In this document: positions 30,501 through 42,382 of the stretch, piece by piece
Numbering within the stretch: the first letter of the stretch is position 1
How the letters are laid out: every line of letters begins with the position of its first letter
From: Takifugu bimaculatus
Lineage: Eukaryota; Chordata; Actinopteri; Tetraodontiformes; Tetraodontidae
Assembly (NCBI GenBank): GCA_004026145.2
Contig: CP034976.1
Coordinates: 1,904,585 to 1,968,584 of the forward strand
DNA length: 64,000 bases
Direction: 5' to 3'
Made by a program: the position numbers and the translations under genes
Notes under the pieces: model-generated
Seen by the model: only the letters and a program-made list of their open reading frames with translations
Told to the model about the DNA's origin: nothing
The model's database searches: none

Positions 30501-33500
30501 TGTAAAAGTAACTGGACGCATCACTGGAAACCCATCTACCTTTGTGTTACCTATGTGTCTGATACAAATGAATTAAATAATAAACCATTTTCAGTAATAC
30601 CAGATGTTGCCTGTGGGGGGAGCCCTATCCTTAACCCCTGCTGCAAGGTTTCTAGGCATAGGCTGTTTCCAAAACCACACACTCGTTTCCTATTCACTAC
30701 TCACTAAATGGGGGACATGGATTGAGTGAACTATGTAGCGCATTCAATTTGAAGTTAGTATTCGGACAACGGCTTTGACGCTTTAGTATGAAATGTGAAA
30801 CAAACAGCGGACAATACATACATTTGTAAGTCATCTCTCCTTGTTTACCCGCCATTGATAGATTGTCACGTGATACCGTAAAGGCTGATGGGATATATTT
30901 TCCGAGTTAGGGTGCATCGGTTGTACACTACTTTTCGCAGTGCATTGTGGGATACATTGAGTGCACTATATAGGGTACAGCGATGCTCACTAACATTTCG
31001 GACACTATTTCAAAATGGCGTCCACACTATTGAGTGCACTATGTAGGGTATAGGGGGTGGTTTCGGAAACAGCCATAGTGTAAACGTGTATGAGGTATAA
31101 GTGTATGTAGCCTCAGAGTTCTGTTTTCCTGCAGCCTGTGGATGCAGGGACACACGACAGGAGATTACCTTCCTCTTGGCATAGACAACCAGATGAACTG
31201 AGACGTCGGTCTGGAACCAGTCATACCTAGGCAGACAGCAGAGGTTGCTCATGAAGAGCATAAATATACTGTCCTATCATCTTTGACTGCAGTCCTACCG
31301 CGGCCGGGCGTCTCTGTCTGCAGGTGGAGCCACTGAGGCGGGTGGTGCTAGCGGCCTCATCGATGACGGAGGAGTAACAGCTGAGAAGAAAAACAAATGA
31401 ATGACCTGAAGAAAAGACTTGCTGATACACAGTTTCAGTGCTGACTTCACATTCATTATAATTATTAATACCAAAGCAGATGAATTACATGGAAAAGCTC
31501 ACATCCAGCTTTTCCTTGAGACATTTTTTATGGAGCAGATAACTGGAGCTGAGCTCTCAACAGTGTGAGCATTTCTGGTGTCTTGACACCTCTTGTGTCC
31601 AGACAAAAGCAGATGTTGGCAAATGTCAGCCTGACTAGAACTGCGGTTGCAGGTTGGGTTTGGGAGATGGCCACTAATTTAAGAACACAGTTGAGTGAAA
31701 GACAAGAGATATTTTTATGGAGAGCAAAATATTTGATGGTTAAAAGCTTAAGCTTAGTTGTTCTGGAATAATACTCCTGTCTCTTTATATTTCTGTAAAA
31801 AAAAACATTTCGTTTTTGTTTGTTGAGTCAGTGTTTATGCTGCTCGGCTAAAGTGTGCTTTGAGTTTTGGCTCCCTTGAGTTTGACACCCCGGCCTACGT
31901 CATGACGAAGCTGCAGTATAGCAACGGAAGGGCTGTCCCAGTGGAAGCAGGACAGAGCTAACGCTAAACAACAACTACCACCGGCTTCAGAAAGGCAGCT
32001 TGTGTCGTTGAAACTGTTTGTCATTGTTAAAGTTACTTTTCAAAGGAAGATTTGTGTTCTTTTGTGCTAGTGTAGCTTGACGGGGCTCTGCTAGCCTCCA
32101 CACACCAAGTGTATCAGGTGTGTTTCCTCCTCAGTCGGATCCATCCGATGCCATTAAAGGCTGCTTAAATCAAGATTGTGGACTGGGCTTGATTCACGTT
32201 GACATTGTCTGGATTTTATCCACAACTTCAGCGCTTACAGCTAATTAAGCATTATCAGGTAAACACTAAACAACTGGACATGCATCAGACACCAATAACT
32301 CCTGTCATCCATACGATGACTCCAAAATTTAGAAATGAAAAGAAAATCGTTTATTCTTAGTGTGTTTACCTTTTGTGGTTGTAGCCATCCTGCCGACTAG
32401 ACACTCCTTCAGCATAGACTCATAGTTTACCCAGCGATGCACCTGTGCACACACAGCATCACCATAGCAACACTGTTTAAACTCATGATGCCCATCTCCA
32501 CATGAAGGACAAACCAAAACGGAGACTGACTAAACCTGGACCTTCCGTACCTGGTCAAAGAGGTCAGTGCCATCTATCCCAGCAGCTTTCATCAGCTCAT
32601 CCTCTCCCCCGGGGTGATAGTCCATGTAAGGGGTCACATTGTAAACCAGACCTGAGAACAGAGCATAAACCTTTAGGTGTCACCTTCACACACCAGCTGC
32701 TGACAGAATGTGATAGGAGCCCCCATTATCACCCATAGGACGTGAAGACAAGAGCTAGATAGGAGCGTGTCCAGCTCTGCTGGCTCTGACCACCAGTCAG
32801 GTGCCTGAATACCACACAGAGCTTGTTGTGGCAAACTACACACATGCAAGCAGACTCACCTCGGATGCAAGTCCAGCAGTCATCTCTGTTGTTGTGTTTC
32901 CTTAGTTCTTCCTGGCTCACTTCAATCAGACGTCCTCGGAGTCCAGTCAGATCTTTTCCACTCTTGGAGAACCGAATCCAATCCATGAGACTGTGGCCAG
33001 GCTTCAGGGCCACCTAAACAGGCAGGACCAGAAACAGGTGACAGAGAAAATCACATTATTTTAGTTATTCTGCAAACTCTGGGGCAGTAGGACCTTCTAG
33101 AGGTACAGATCACAGCTTGAAACATCTGGGGTTTTTTTATAATCACAAATATTACAGGTCCTCCTCCCCCCAAGAGTTGCGTGGCTGTTATTTCCTCCCT
33201 CTCGTACGTCATCATTACACTTTAAGGTGAAGCCAGAACACAGAGGTGAACGGTGGGCAGCAGGAGGATGGACTGGTGTGGGATGGCCAATGTGGGAAGA
33301 TCATAACAGGTGACATTTGACTACATTGTCTAGTTTATTTCTCCAGTGATTAGGCTGCTAAGATAAGGAGTAGTTCTAAAAACCTTTTTTCAAAATAGAC
33401 TTTATTGGCAAGTAATGTGTCTGTGTCTTAATTTCGTGCCAGAAAATGAGCTTTGTGTTGATCCTAACAGTTTCACAGAGCTATGAGGAAACATTTTCCG

Positions 33501-33792
33501 TCGGTGGTTGAGAGGTCACATGCACACTGCAGGTGAGCCAAACTGATCATTCAAGCAGCGAACTGATCCATCCCCACTAGATTCTGGTGCGGTGGGAAAG
33601 GGGTGTGACGTCACTCAACTCCCAACCCGATCAAAGTTCATTCATACAGATAATATATAACAGATCTTCCGACTGTTTCGGTCAGTCGTGGCATTGTTCT
33701 GCTGTTACCTTGCTCCTCCCGGACTGTCCAGACGGCGAGACTCGCTGCTGGGAGCTCGGAGACGGGAACGACTGGGTCGGGATGTTCAACAT
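25913..33792 (-). CDS. cyb5r4: Cytochrome b5 reductase 4 (NCB5OR)
   Basis: Complete gene, 15 coding exons: 33792-33709, 33013-32860, 32651-32551, 32442-32370, 31380-31299, 31226-31169, 30378-30285, 29833-29801, 29721-29599, 29284-29144, 29025-28879, 28070-27920, 27479-27393, 26441-26280, 25967-25913. They sum to 1545 bases (514 residues plus stop), all in phase; human is ~521. It begins MLNIPTQSFPSPSSQQRV. The cytochrome b5 domain (~50-135) has the heme ligands in YHPGGEDEL and HRWVNY. A proline-rich linker follows, then a CS (p23-like) domain (~165-255, YDWFQTD), then the reductase domain: FAD-binding RPYTPV, NADH-binding GTGLTPM and CGPSAFT, ending HAFQG. It is a soluble ER-associated NAD(P)H oxidoreductase linked to lipid desaturation and redox homeostasis. 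Exon 8 is only 33 bases. Confidence 0.95.
26442..27392. other. cyb5r4 intron 13
   Basis: About 950 bases of intron. No exon or recognisable repeat seen. Confidence 0.5.
27491..27518. repeat. (CA)n microsatellite, cyb5r4 intron
   Basis: Short CA run just upstream (in gene sense) of exon 13. Confidence 0.9.
27655..27820 (+). mobile_element. L2-like LINE fragment in a cyb5r4 intron
   Basis: Plus-strand, two-frame translation gives ELNQIRKLLTQQDAEKLVHA, then FVTSRLDYCNSLLSGCPNNS and SLQL, the post-palm region of fish L2-type ORF2. It is antisense to the host gene and truncated at both ends. Confidence 0.65.
28071..28878. other. cyb5r4 intron 11
   Basis: About 800 bases of intron. I see no exon or clear element. 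Confidence 0.4.
29285..30284. other. cyb5r4 introns 7 to 9 and flanks
   Basis: Introns around exons 8 and 9 (the exons themselves are listed with cyb5r4). No further feature recognised. Confidence 0.4.
30656..31079. mobile_element. MITE with terminal inverted repeats in cyb5r4 intron 6
   Basis: About 420 bases bounded by GGCTGTTTCCAAAACCAC (30661-30678) and, inverted, GTGGTTTCGGAAACAGCC (31057-31074), one mismatch in 18. Inside are diverged GTGCACTATGTAGGGTA-type words in both halves. There is no coding capacity. It is a non-autonomous DNA transposon of a type common in vertebrates. The flanking CATA on both sides may be part of the ends or a short target duplication. Confidence 0.75.
31381..32369. 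other. cyb5r4 intron 4
   Basis: Nearly 1 kb. 31830-32280 has the look of an old dispersed repeat but shows no termini or coding signal. No exon seen. Confidence 0.35.
33014..33708. other. cyb5r4 intron 1
   Basis: About 700 bases between the start exon and the cytochrome b5 exon; nothing recognised. Confidence 0.5.
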
Positions 33793-34470
33793 GTTCCCAG
33801 CGTTTCCAAAGCAACTCCAATTCCAAAGAAGTCCTATTAAAACGACACAGGGGCACCAATGTGGAATGGGAGGACAGTTCCGCACTCACATCAGGTTGCC
33901 GGAGTTGTCAGAACACCTTCCTTCCTGGTTCAAACACATCTCTGGGTTGAGCAACGCAGTTTAGCTAAAGGGCTAGGCTAAGCTAGGCTAACGGGAAAAC
34001 GGCGTTAATTGCCATTGACCTGAGAATAATTAGTCAGTAAGCGGACGTAGTGCCGCATTCATAATATTATGTTTCCTTTTCAGGCACTTAAAAACAGGGA
34101 TACTACAATTTTTGTCAACAAAGCCTCAGCTATCGTTCTGTTACTATATAAAGACTACAACACTGTCGCTTTGACAGAACATCACCAAAACGTCATCAAG
34201 TTGCGACGCCAAAATAGATCGTTTCGCTGCCGTCTACTTTACTTAACAATTTTATTCATGAAAAAGGCTTCAACGCTTATTGTTACTGTTTTCTCACTAT
34301 ACGTGATATGTACACCAATAACTGACTATTATATTATTATTTTTGAGATGGGGCAGGTCATATTTTAACTAGAATAAAAGGTCAGAATGCAGGCACTTCT
34401 AATACAATTCTACTCCAAACTAACTTCACAGCAATTTTACGGTGCTTTAAACAGAGTTGTAATCAAGGGC
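33793..34470. other. cyb5r4 promoter side and upstream DNA
   Basis: The sequence upstream of the start codon should hold the 5' UTR and promoter. I see no TATA box or clear factor site. A short GCTAGGCTAAGCTAGGCTAA direct repeat lies at ~33971-33990. Confidence 0.35.
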
Positions 34471-35680
34471 ATTAACACTGTATAATTAAAGATACTAATA
34501 ACCTACTTGAAAAGAAGTAGCTGAATAAGGCAAGTACAGATGGACTTTGCTGATTGCTGCTGGAGGAGCTCTGACTGTCATCACTGTCATCTTCTTCTGG
34601 ATCTGTCCAATTTTCCACTGACATGATCGAATTCAGTACACGTAGGTACAATACAACCAACTAAAGGGTACCTTTAAGAGGCTAATCTGCTAATAGGATT
34701 TACGCCATAGTCTGTGAATGTCCACCTGCTTGCAGCAGAGAGAGATGTTGAATCTTCCACTGGCTGCATTCATTGCACAGGTTTAAAAAAGTGAATTCTA
34801 ACCTCAGAGGGCTACATGTGCCTCTTCCTGAGCCGAGCTTCCATCAAGAGTTACCCTCAGTCATCAGGCAGGTGTCAAATAAATGATTCATTTAGATTTA
34901 TACCTTCTAGTCTGCGTGATATGCGCTATCAGGAGGTTCTAAAAGACTAAATGTTTTAAACACCCTTAGTTTCTGTTGAAAGAAAACCACGCCAATCAGG
35001 AAGTACCCACATCACATGGAAGTGGGGGACGCCCAGAGAAGTAAGTGCTAGGCTTTAAATTAAGCTGTCTAAATTGGCTGTTCCAACCATCAGCTGATGG
35101 TGGCTACGATCTGGGAGACTGTTTCGACAACAAAACTCCAAATCAATCACTTAGAAATGTTCCTCAGATATATGTTCCAGTTGGTTAAATGTTCTTTTCA
35201 GGAGGAATCACAGATGGAATATGCACATGTACAGTGGTGGATCTTTGTAACAGCATTAGACAGCTGCAGGCCACCCCAGACTCCCATATGCCAAACCTCC
35301 ACCAGCATGTGGACTGTGACAGTCTTTCTACCACATACAGTACTGGATCGACAGCTCAAACCATCTAAAGTCCTGTTCACACCACACCATTTTAGCCCAG
35401 TTGCAAGGTCTGGTTTATGCTCTCCTCTCCCAAATTGTGGTGAGGCAGTCATGAGCTTGGCGACAACTGGGTCTTCAGGTGTGATCACCTTGAAGACCGT
35501 CAGTGACTCAGTCGAACATGTTTCTGGCATGTTTAAACCCCCGTCAGCCATGCTGGAGTGCCCCCTGCTTTGGGGGCCACCATGGTTCATATTCCAGTTC
35601 AAGCCACTTTATTTGCATAGCACATTTCCAACACAAGCTTTACAAAGTGCTGCACAAATTATTCCAAAACACTTGTCATA
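34471..35680. other. Intergenic with a Ser/Asp-rich short ORF and SINE/LINE-tail sequence
   Basis: A minus-strand frame at 34624-34500 starts MSVENWTDPEEDDSDDSQ and continues with a serine run. It could be a lone first exon but nothing confirms it. The segment near 35600-35665 (CACTTTATTTGCATAGCACA) resembles a 3' tail seen in fish retroposons. Confidence 0.3.
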
Positions 35681-35689
35681 AACCATATC

Positions 35690-36185
35690 AAACCAACCTC
35701 CCCACCATCTTGGATCCTCTGCATGCATACAGGAAAAACTAGTCCACAGATGGCGCCATATCCACCCTTTCTCACTTCACCCTGATTCATTTGGAGGCCC
35801 ATAAGGAGGCTGAATTTAGCTCAGCTGCTAGAGAAGCTGCGGCTGTTAGAAGTGCCTGGAGCTCGGTTCTGGACTTCCTCGTTCAGACAAGGGAGACTGG
35901 CACTTACAACTCCAGTCACATGATTCAATTTGCTGATGCCAGCTTGTAGGGATGAGGTGAAGAACCTAAAGATCTAGAGATAGAAATGATTATTGCCTTT
36001 ACAAAGACTGAGCCAACTACAAGTCAGCTGTTCCAGGAAAATCGAGTTAGAGTGAAGAATCTTCCCACATATTCTGTGGACTTACTCCGGAGGCTCATGA
36101 TGAGGCGGGAGCTTGTCCTGCTTATTGTCCTGCAGGTGGTAGCAGAGACCAACAATTTTACTTTCACTAGAACATCGACTGAATC
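35690..36185 (+). mobile_element. LINE reverse-transcriptase fragment
   Basis: Plus-strand pieces: NLPTILDPLHAYRKN, STDGAISTLSHFTLIHLE, SSHMIQFADA and, in frame further on, EMIIAFTKTEPTTSQLF. Order and content match fingers, palm A, palm C and thumb of a jockey/Rex-like LINE, with internal deletions. The FADD box reads FADA. Confidence 0.5.
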
Positions 36186-36189
36186 CTAA

Positions 36190-37640
36190 TTTATTGAGCA
36201 GTTGATCAGAGTTTTAAACTTACATTTGAAATGGTTCAAATTATTTGCATTATACTCTTCTTCTTCTTCTTCTTTCCCACCCTCATTGTTCTCCCCACCT
36301 CTTTCCCTCACGATGCAGCAGGGAGAAACATCACTATTATTTCAAACCCATTTGCCAGATCATTACCAGCTAATCCCACATTTGGCCTGATGAGTCACGC
36401 ACCTCATTCGCCACGCTGAGGGGCATCTAGGGGCCCCTTCATATATACTGGACAGCAGACCCCACTATAGGGGGCTACTACACCAGAGGTTGGGGTGGGG
36501 TGTTCCTCCAGTATTGAGGGAGATGACAAACTGGAAAAAGTTGAAATCACAGGATGTAATGAGTGAGCCTAGCTCAGATTTTAAAGGGTGTTTTTTTGTA
36601 AAACCTGTCTATCATTTTTTCTGGTGGTTCCAAACAAAATTCTTACAGTTCCAACACGGAAAACATGGATGGTTTAGAGTTCCATGACTGAGGCGTAACT
36701 GGGCTCTTTCCACCCTCCTGGAGGATTACCATCAACAGTTCAGGGACTCATTTTTAGTTACTTTTCTCCTGTGTAACACACACACAGACACACACACACC
36801 CTCACAATAATCTGCTGCTGCTAGAACCACTGTGCCCCAGCTGTAACACTTCCTGTATATGAGTTCCCTTTGGCCTCATTTTCCATTAGTTGGACACTTT
36901 TATTAGAGCTTGATTGCAAATGTGCTTCTGAGAATATACCAGTCATATTCCTGTAACACTTTCACCCGAAAGAAGGTTCCAGCTCCCTCAGGAATGATAG
37001 TGGTGGCATCCGACTGTGGGGATTCTTCTTAGAAGCAGGTTCTGGAAGACCGGGAAAGTTCAAGGGTCAAATGATGTCCTGGAGGATGGCCTTCAGGCTC
37101 CAGACCATCAAAAGGGTGGAATATGGGTGTTCCATCAAATAAAAGTACTAAGGAATCTAGTGAAATGTCAAAATAAACAATTGATTGTCACCACAGAACA
37201 TGTTCTGGAGTTGTAGGGCCAAAGGTCACCCCTCAGTCCAACACAGAATTAATGTGTGGATTTAAAAATGGGTGTTGAACCCCAGCCCACTTGTCAGCTG
37301 ACAGAGCCAAATGCCAGTCCAGTTGTCCTCAGACTAGTAGGTTCCCCTATCCCGTTTGTCACCCTTCCATGTTTTTGTATCCAGTTGGACCATCTGTGCT
37401 GGGACACCAGTGGAACCATTGCAACACAAACGTCTGGTTTTTAAAAGAAAACCTACTTGATCTTAATGTCCATCTGTTCAGTCCTCACTGATTGTTGTGC
37501 TTGTTTGATCACATTCAGAATGATGACAGGACCAGCACAGGTTTCCTCCACAGGGTCAGCTGACCAGACTGGCACATGCAGTTACCATGGAGACCTAAAA
37601 GACATATAAGGAGGGGCTTGAAATAACAAATTATTCTACG
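36190..37640. other. Intergenic
   Basis: No supported gene or element. Short CA runs near 36776-36800. Confidence 0.4.
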
Positions 37641-37674
37641 ATGTGCTGCGAAGGTTCTGATCAAGGAAATTCAT

Positions 37675-37940
37675 TAAAAACACACTCACACTCGCACACG
37701 ATTACACACACTCACTCCCCACACACACACCGACACACACGTGCACACACACCCACAGACACACACTCACACATATACGCACACACATATGCACACACAC
37801 ACACACACACAGACACACACACATTATAGCACAAAAACACACGCATACACAAACACACACTCACACAAACACACACTCACACAAACACACATACATACAT
37901 GCACATGCACAAAAAATACACAAACACACTCACATTAATA
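37675..37940. repeat. CA-rich compound microsatellite
   Basis: Imperfect ACACACTC / ACACACAG repeats over about 260 bases. Confidence 0.85.
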
Positions 37941-38094
37941 TTCAAAGATAATCTTGGATCTGGATAAGAGATCAATGAGCAGTGATCTTTATTCTCTGGT
38001 CATAGATAGATTAGAATATTTTAATAAACCCTGACCCCTCAGTTTGGGTCTGATATGATCAGCTCCTTAGAGAAACCCCCTGAAGGACGAAAGA

Positions 38095-38325
38095 AGTGAC
38101 CCAGTAGTCTGGACCCTGTAGTCTGGTCCCTGTAGTCTGGTCCCTGTAGGCTGAGAACCTGTAGTCTGGACCCTGTAGTCTGGACCCTGTAGTCTGGTCC
38201 CTGTAGTCTGGACCCTGTAGTCTGGACCCTGTAGGCTGAGACCCTGTAGGCTGAGACCCTGTAGTCTGGACCCTGTAGGCTGAGACCCTGTAGTCTGGAC
38301 CCTGTTGAGAGCCTGTAGTCTGAGA
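38095..38325. repeat. 14/15-bp minisatellite
   Basis: About sixteen units of GTAGTCTGGACCCT (14 bp) alternating with GTAGGCTGAGACCCT (15 bp). The two unit types are interspersed. Confidence 0.9.
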
Positions 38326-38552
38326 CCGTGTACTGTAGTCCATGTGTCGTTTCTGGACATGTAGGCACTTCCTTGTTGTTGTCTGCATGTCCTAAGAGAA
38401 GATCTCACATTTTAAATGTAAAGAAACATTTACAACTAATTCATTTCTAACCTCAGATTTTATGCTATTTGTCCTCCACACCTGAAAATCCATTATCTGG
38501 ATAATGTCTGGTGGAAGAAGGCAGCAGAAAACCCAGCAAATTACTCTAATCT

Positions 38553-38672
38553 GTGTGTGTTTGTGCTTGTGTGCGTGTTAGTGCTCGTGTGTGTGTTTGT
38601 GCTTGTGTGCGTGTTGGTGCTCGTGTGTGTGTTTGTGCTTGTGTGCGTGTTTGTGCTCGTGTGTGTGTTTGT
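38553..38672. repeat. ~36-bp GT-rich minisatellite
   Basis: A little over three units of roughly 36 bases, each a GTGTGTGTTTGTGCTTGTGT core followed by GCGTGTTxGTGCTC. Confidence 0.85.
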
Positions 38673-40120
38673 GCAGCTTTATTCCTACAGCAGCTGGTTT
38701 TTCCTGGTTTGGTGTTAAGAGTTGTGATAACAGTGAGGCCGATGTTCACCTGCACGTGGTGAAATGTCTCACCTTTCCAAGGTAAATATGTACTCTCCCA
38801 CACTTGGCTATCAGTGGTGAGATAAAGGGGGATAAAGAGGGAGCGATAATGAGCTGGGGGGTAAACAGTGGTTGAAAGAGCTGACAGTGTGAGCACAGCT
38901 GAGAGTGTTTAAATCTGCTGTTGTTGGGCCTCACAGTTGGAGCTGATTTCACTCACATGCTGCAACAACAGGATGGTTTTAATGTCACTTTATATCAACA
39001 ACACCATAAATCAGAAATCAGATCATTACACACTTAAATGTGGGGGTCCTTCACCACCATCTGTGTTTCACCTGTGTCTGGCCGTTTTGTTTCAAATCCT
39101 TCGACCTCTCTGGAGCTTCAGCTGAAGGACCAAACGCTGCAGGGCTTAAACATCATGAAGAAACATCTGTCTATTCGGGCTTTGGGCTCTGACTGGTCGG
39201 CAAATAGCGGCGAATGGCGAAAATGGCAGCTCCTCCCCAGCAACACCGCCGGACGGGCCAGAACCAACCTGGCTGAAAGTGCAGTCATCTCATCATCATC
39301 ATCATCATGAACTTTGCTGCTCAGCATCTTCCTGGGAAAGCTTGTACATGATAAGCAGAGCTACAACTTTGGCTTGACTCAGAGGTGTCCAGTCTGGCCC
39401 CAGCTCTGGCCCCAGCTCTGGCCCCACCTGGGGCCCAGTGTGCAGCTGGAGCTGTACCTTTGCAGCCTGTGCAGGTTATGATAATCAGACCAGACCACAT
39501 GAAAGGTGTCACGAAAATTAAAAGATGTTCAGGAGACAAAGTTGAAGGATTCCTAATGAAGGATTCCTAATTTGTTAGAGTGAGAAGATCTGTTTCAGCC
39601 ACTCGTTTTGAGCCACGGCCACTTGTTTCAACCACAGGTGATTTCTTTAAGACAACCTTCTTTGACGACCCTATTGGAACACATTTATCTAGAGCGTGTC
39701 GGTTCAGAACCAGCTGATCACGGGTCGACTGATTCATTCATCTTCCTAACTTTTCCCTGAGCACCAATGTGTTTACCCGTAGAAGCCTCCAGTCACCTGG
39801 GAGTCATGGAACAATTGTTACTGCCTTGAAACTCAATGGGCAATAGATAAATGCCAGGACTTAGCCCCGCCCCCGGGTCCTCGGCCTCTGTGGATGCAGG
39901 GGTGTGTGGGCCTCGGACACCTGGATGCTGGGTTTCTTCATGATACTAGAGGATCAGGGGAAAGGCTGAACCCCTTTTTGATTGACAGCTACATTGAGCC
40001 ACACGACCCGAGTTGAGTCACTTTGGATCTCCAAAGACAGACAGCTTATTTATTTACATTTCCTTGGAGATTGATTCCATTTGTATTATATTAAATGGAA
40101 ATAAACCACAGGGACGTGAT
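38673..40120. other. Intergenic
   Basis: No gene supported. A CTCTGGCCCCAG 12-mer is repeated three times at 39398-39430, and a short ATC run lies at 39288-39307. Confidence 0.4.
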
Positions 40121-40124
40121 ACAG

Positions 40125-40398
40125 TAGCTCTAGTCTGTTGGGGACTGGGCTGAGAAGCGGAGGGTTGTTGGTTCAATGTGTTCCGTGAGAAGGGGGAGGT
40201 GCCAGAACAACTTCAGAGTACTGCCAAGGTACCCTGAAGCAAGGTACTGATCCCACAAATGCTCACAGAGGGTCCTGCATTGAACTCATCCAGGGGGGGA
40301 CCTGCCCTCACTCACATGTGCCCCCTGATCCTGAGAGGGAGGTCAAGAAAACAAAATTAAATAAAACGCTATCAAGTTTCCTTCCTTCACTTTAACAC
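40125..40398 (+). mobile_element. tRNA-derived SINE-like element
   Basis: The head has a B-box-like GTTGGTTCAATGTG. The body has TTCAGAGTACTGCCAAGGTA, AAGCAAGGTACTGATCCC and AAATGCTCACAGAGGG, and the end is CTTCACTTTAAC. This order matches a SINE family I know from fish. The A box is poor, so it is an old copy. Confidence 0.5.
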
Positions 40399-40576
40399 AG
40401 TCCCTGTTTAACATGCATTACTTTGTGTGTATACTGTATAGATGTGTGTGTGTGGGGGGGGTGAACACTGTGGCAGCATCAGTCCTGCTGCAGCACCCAT
40501 TAGGGTTTAACACTGATGGTGCCAACACACAACCAGCCATCTGGCATCAACCCCACCTCTTCACCACCTCTGCGTC

Positions 40577-40577
<1 letters not shown>

Positions 40578-40663
<86 letters not shown>
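40578..40663. repeat. (CA)n microsatellite
   Basis: 86-base pure CA run. Confidence 0.97.
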
Positions 40664-40665
<2 letters not shown>

Positions 40666-41137
40666 CTCGGCCTCCACAAACACTCGTGCACAGTGAAGCC
40701 TTGTTTTACATCTCTCCTAGTCTCGGGTGGTGCAGGATTGATGTCTGATTAGGTCGGGTCACTCATCCAGATGGACCCCTGTTCAGCCAACCACCCGACT
40801 CCACACATGACCTCTGACCACCTGCATGGTTGCCTGGGAAACCTGTGCTGTGGAGATGAGGAGAGTGACGTGGAGAGTCCAACCATGAGGGGGTGGGAGG
40901 AGGTGGGAGTGTGGGTGTGTGTTTGGTATTCTGGGCCCATGAATAGGGCTGGAGGTGCTGGTGGAGGACTCAGTGTCTCCATCCTCAACTGTTCCTTCTG
41001 TTCTCCAGACAGATGGTTCACAACACAAATGCTTGTTTGAAGTTCAGACAGGGTCCCTCAGAAATACAGCAGAGAAAAGAGATGAATGAATCCATCACCC
41101 CCTTGACCCTCTGCACAGGGTTTTGATCCATCCCTTC
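40664..41137. other. Intergenic between microsatellites
   Basis: Open frames of 80-90 residues on both strands show no recognisable domain; no feature supported. Confidence 0.4.
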
Positions 41138-41264
<127 letters not shown>

Positions 41265-42049
41265 CTCCATGGATGGATGATCTTTAGTTATGTTGTGTGA
41301 CGGAACAAACAGGTTTGAGGGCATCATGGTAACAGGATGTGTGTAGCGGCTGTAATTGTTGTAAATGAGGAGTATTTGGAGAACCACAGCGGTTGTTGTG
41401 GTGTGTCCAGCCTGCATCACTCCTCCTCCTCTGCATGAGGAAGAATGATGACTTTCACATGTGTAGAGCTGATCTGCTCCAAAACCTTCTGACAGTAATC
41501 ACACTCAAATATTCCAGGCCAGTAACCACTTATCATATGTGATCAATTACAGCCCCCAAACACTGCCCCCACCCCCAACAGCCCCACGTCTCCACATCCA
41601 CTCTTGGCCCACACGTGGCGTCTCTGAACGATCCAAATTAGTTTTCCTTCAATTTCAGGTTGAGATTTTAAAAACATCCCTAGAAAAAGTTGAGAAACAT
41701 TGTTTCCTTGTTGCACACGTCAGCGGATAAGAGGAGCTATGGGCGGTGTTGACGACAGCCTCCTCGGTAAATACTGAAGTTAGCCAAGCAGACCAATCTC
41801 CCAGCATGCACTGGGCCCATGCTCATCTATCCAGATGGAGAGCTTTGCTGGGAGTTATTTGGCAAACAGCTCTCATATGTTCTGCTATGTTGCAAACCAG
41901 ACAGATACGTGCTGGCGCCAACACCGGCGCCAACGCCAGCGACTGACATCCTGCAGAGATCTGAACACAATTCCTCTTATTCCAGTCAACAAAAATCCAT
42001 TCGACCAAAATTGTTGCTTCGTCGGATGCAAGTAGACACATATTCCCTC
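41265..42049. other. Intergenic
   Basis: Nothing recognised. Confidence 0.4.
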
Positions 42050-42382
42050 TCTCTCCCAGTATAACCAGTCATCTACCCTCTCTGTCCAGGTATAACCAGT
42101 CATTTACCCTCTCTGTCCAGGTATAACCAGTCATCTACCCTCTCTGTCCCAGTATAACCAGTCATCTACCCTCTCTGTCCCAGTATAACCAGTCATCTAC
42201 CCTCTCTGTCCCAGGGTAACTAGTCATTCACCCTCTCTGTCCCAGTATAACCAGTCATCTACCCTCTCTGTCCCAGTATAACCAGTCATCTACCCTTTCT
42301 GTCCCAGGGTAACTAGTCATCTACCCTCTCTGTCCCAGTATAACCAGTCCATTTACTCTCTCTGTCCCAGTATAACCAGTGC
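42050..42382. repeat. 31-bp minisatellite
   Basis: About ten head-to-tail units of ~31 bases (core ATAACCAGTCATCTACCCTC then TCTGTCCCAGT), with variants GGGTAACTAGTCAT and TTTACTCTC. There are no unique spacers, so it is not CRISPR-like. Confidence 0.92.

Noticed and set aside
35097..35681. 194-residue plus-strand open frame
   Set aside because: No recognisable domain, overlapped by an open minus-strand frame, and leads into LINE-derived sequence; no splice support.
42050..42382. Regular ~31-base repeats resembling a CRISPR array
   Set aside because: Units are head-to-tail with no unique spacers, and the sequence is from a vertebrate; it is a minisatellite.
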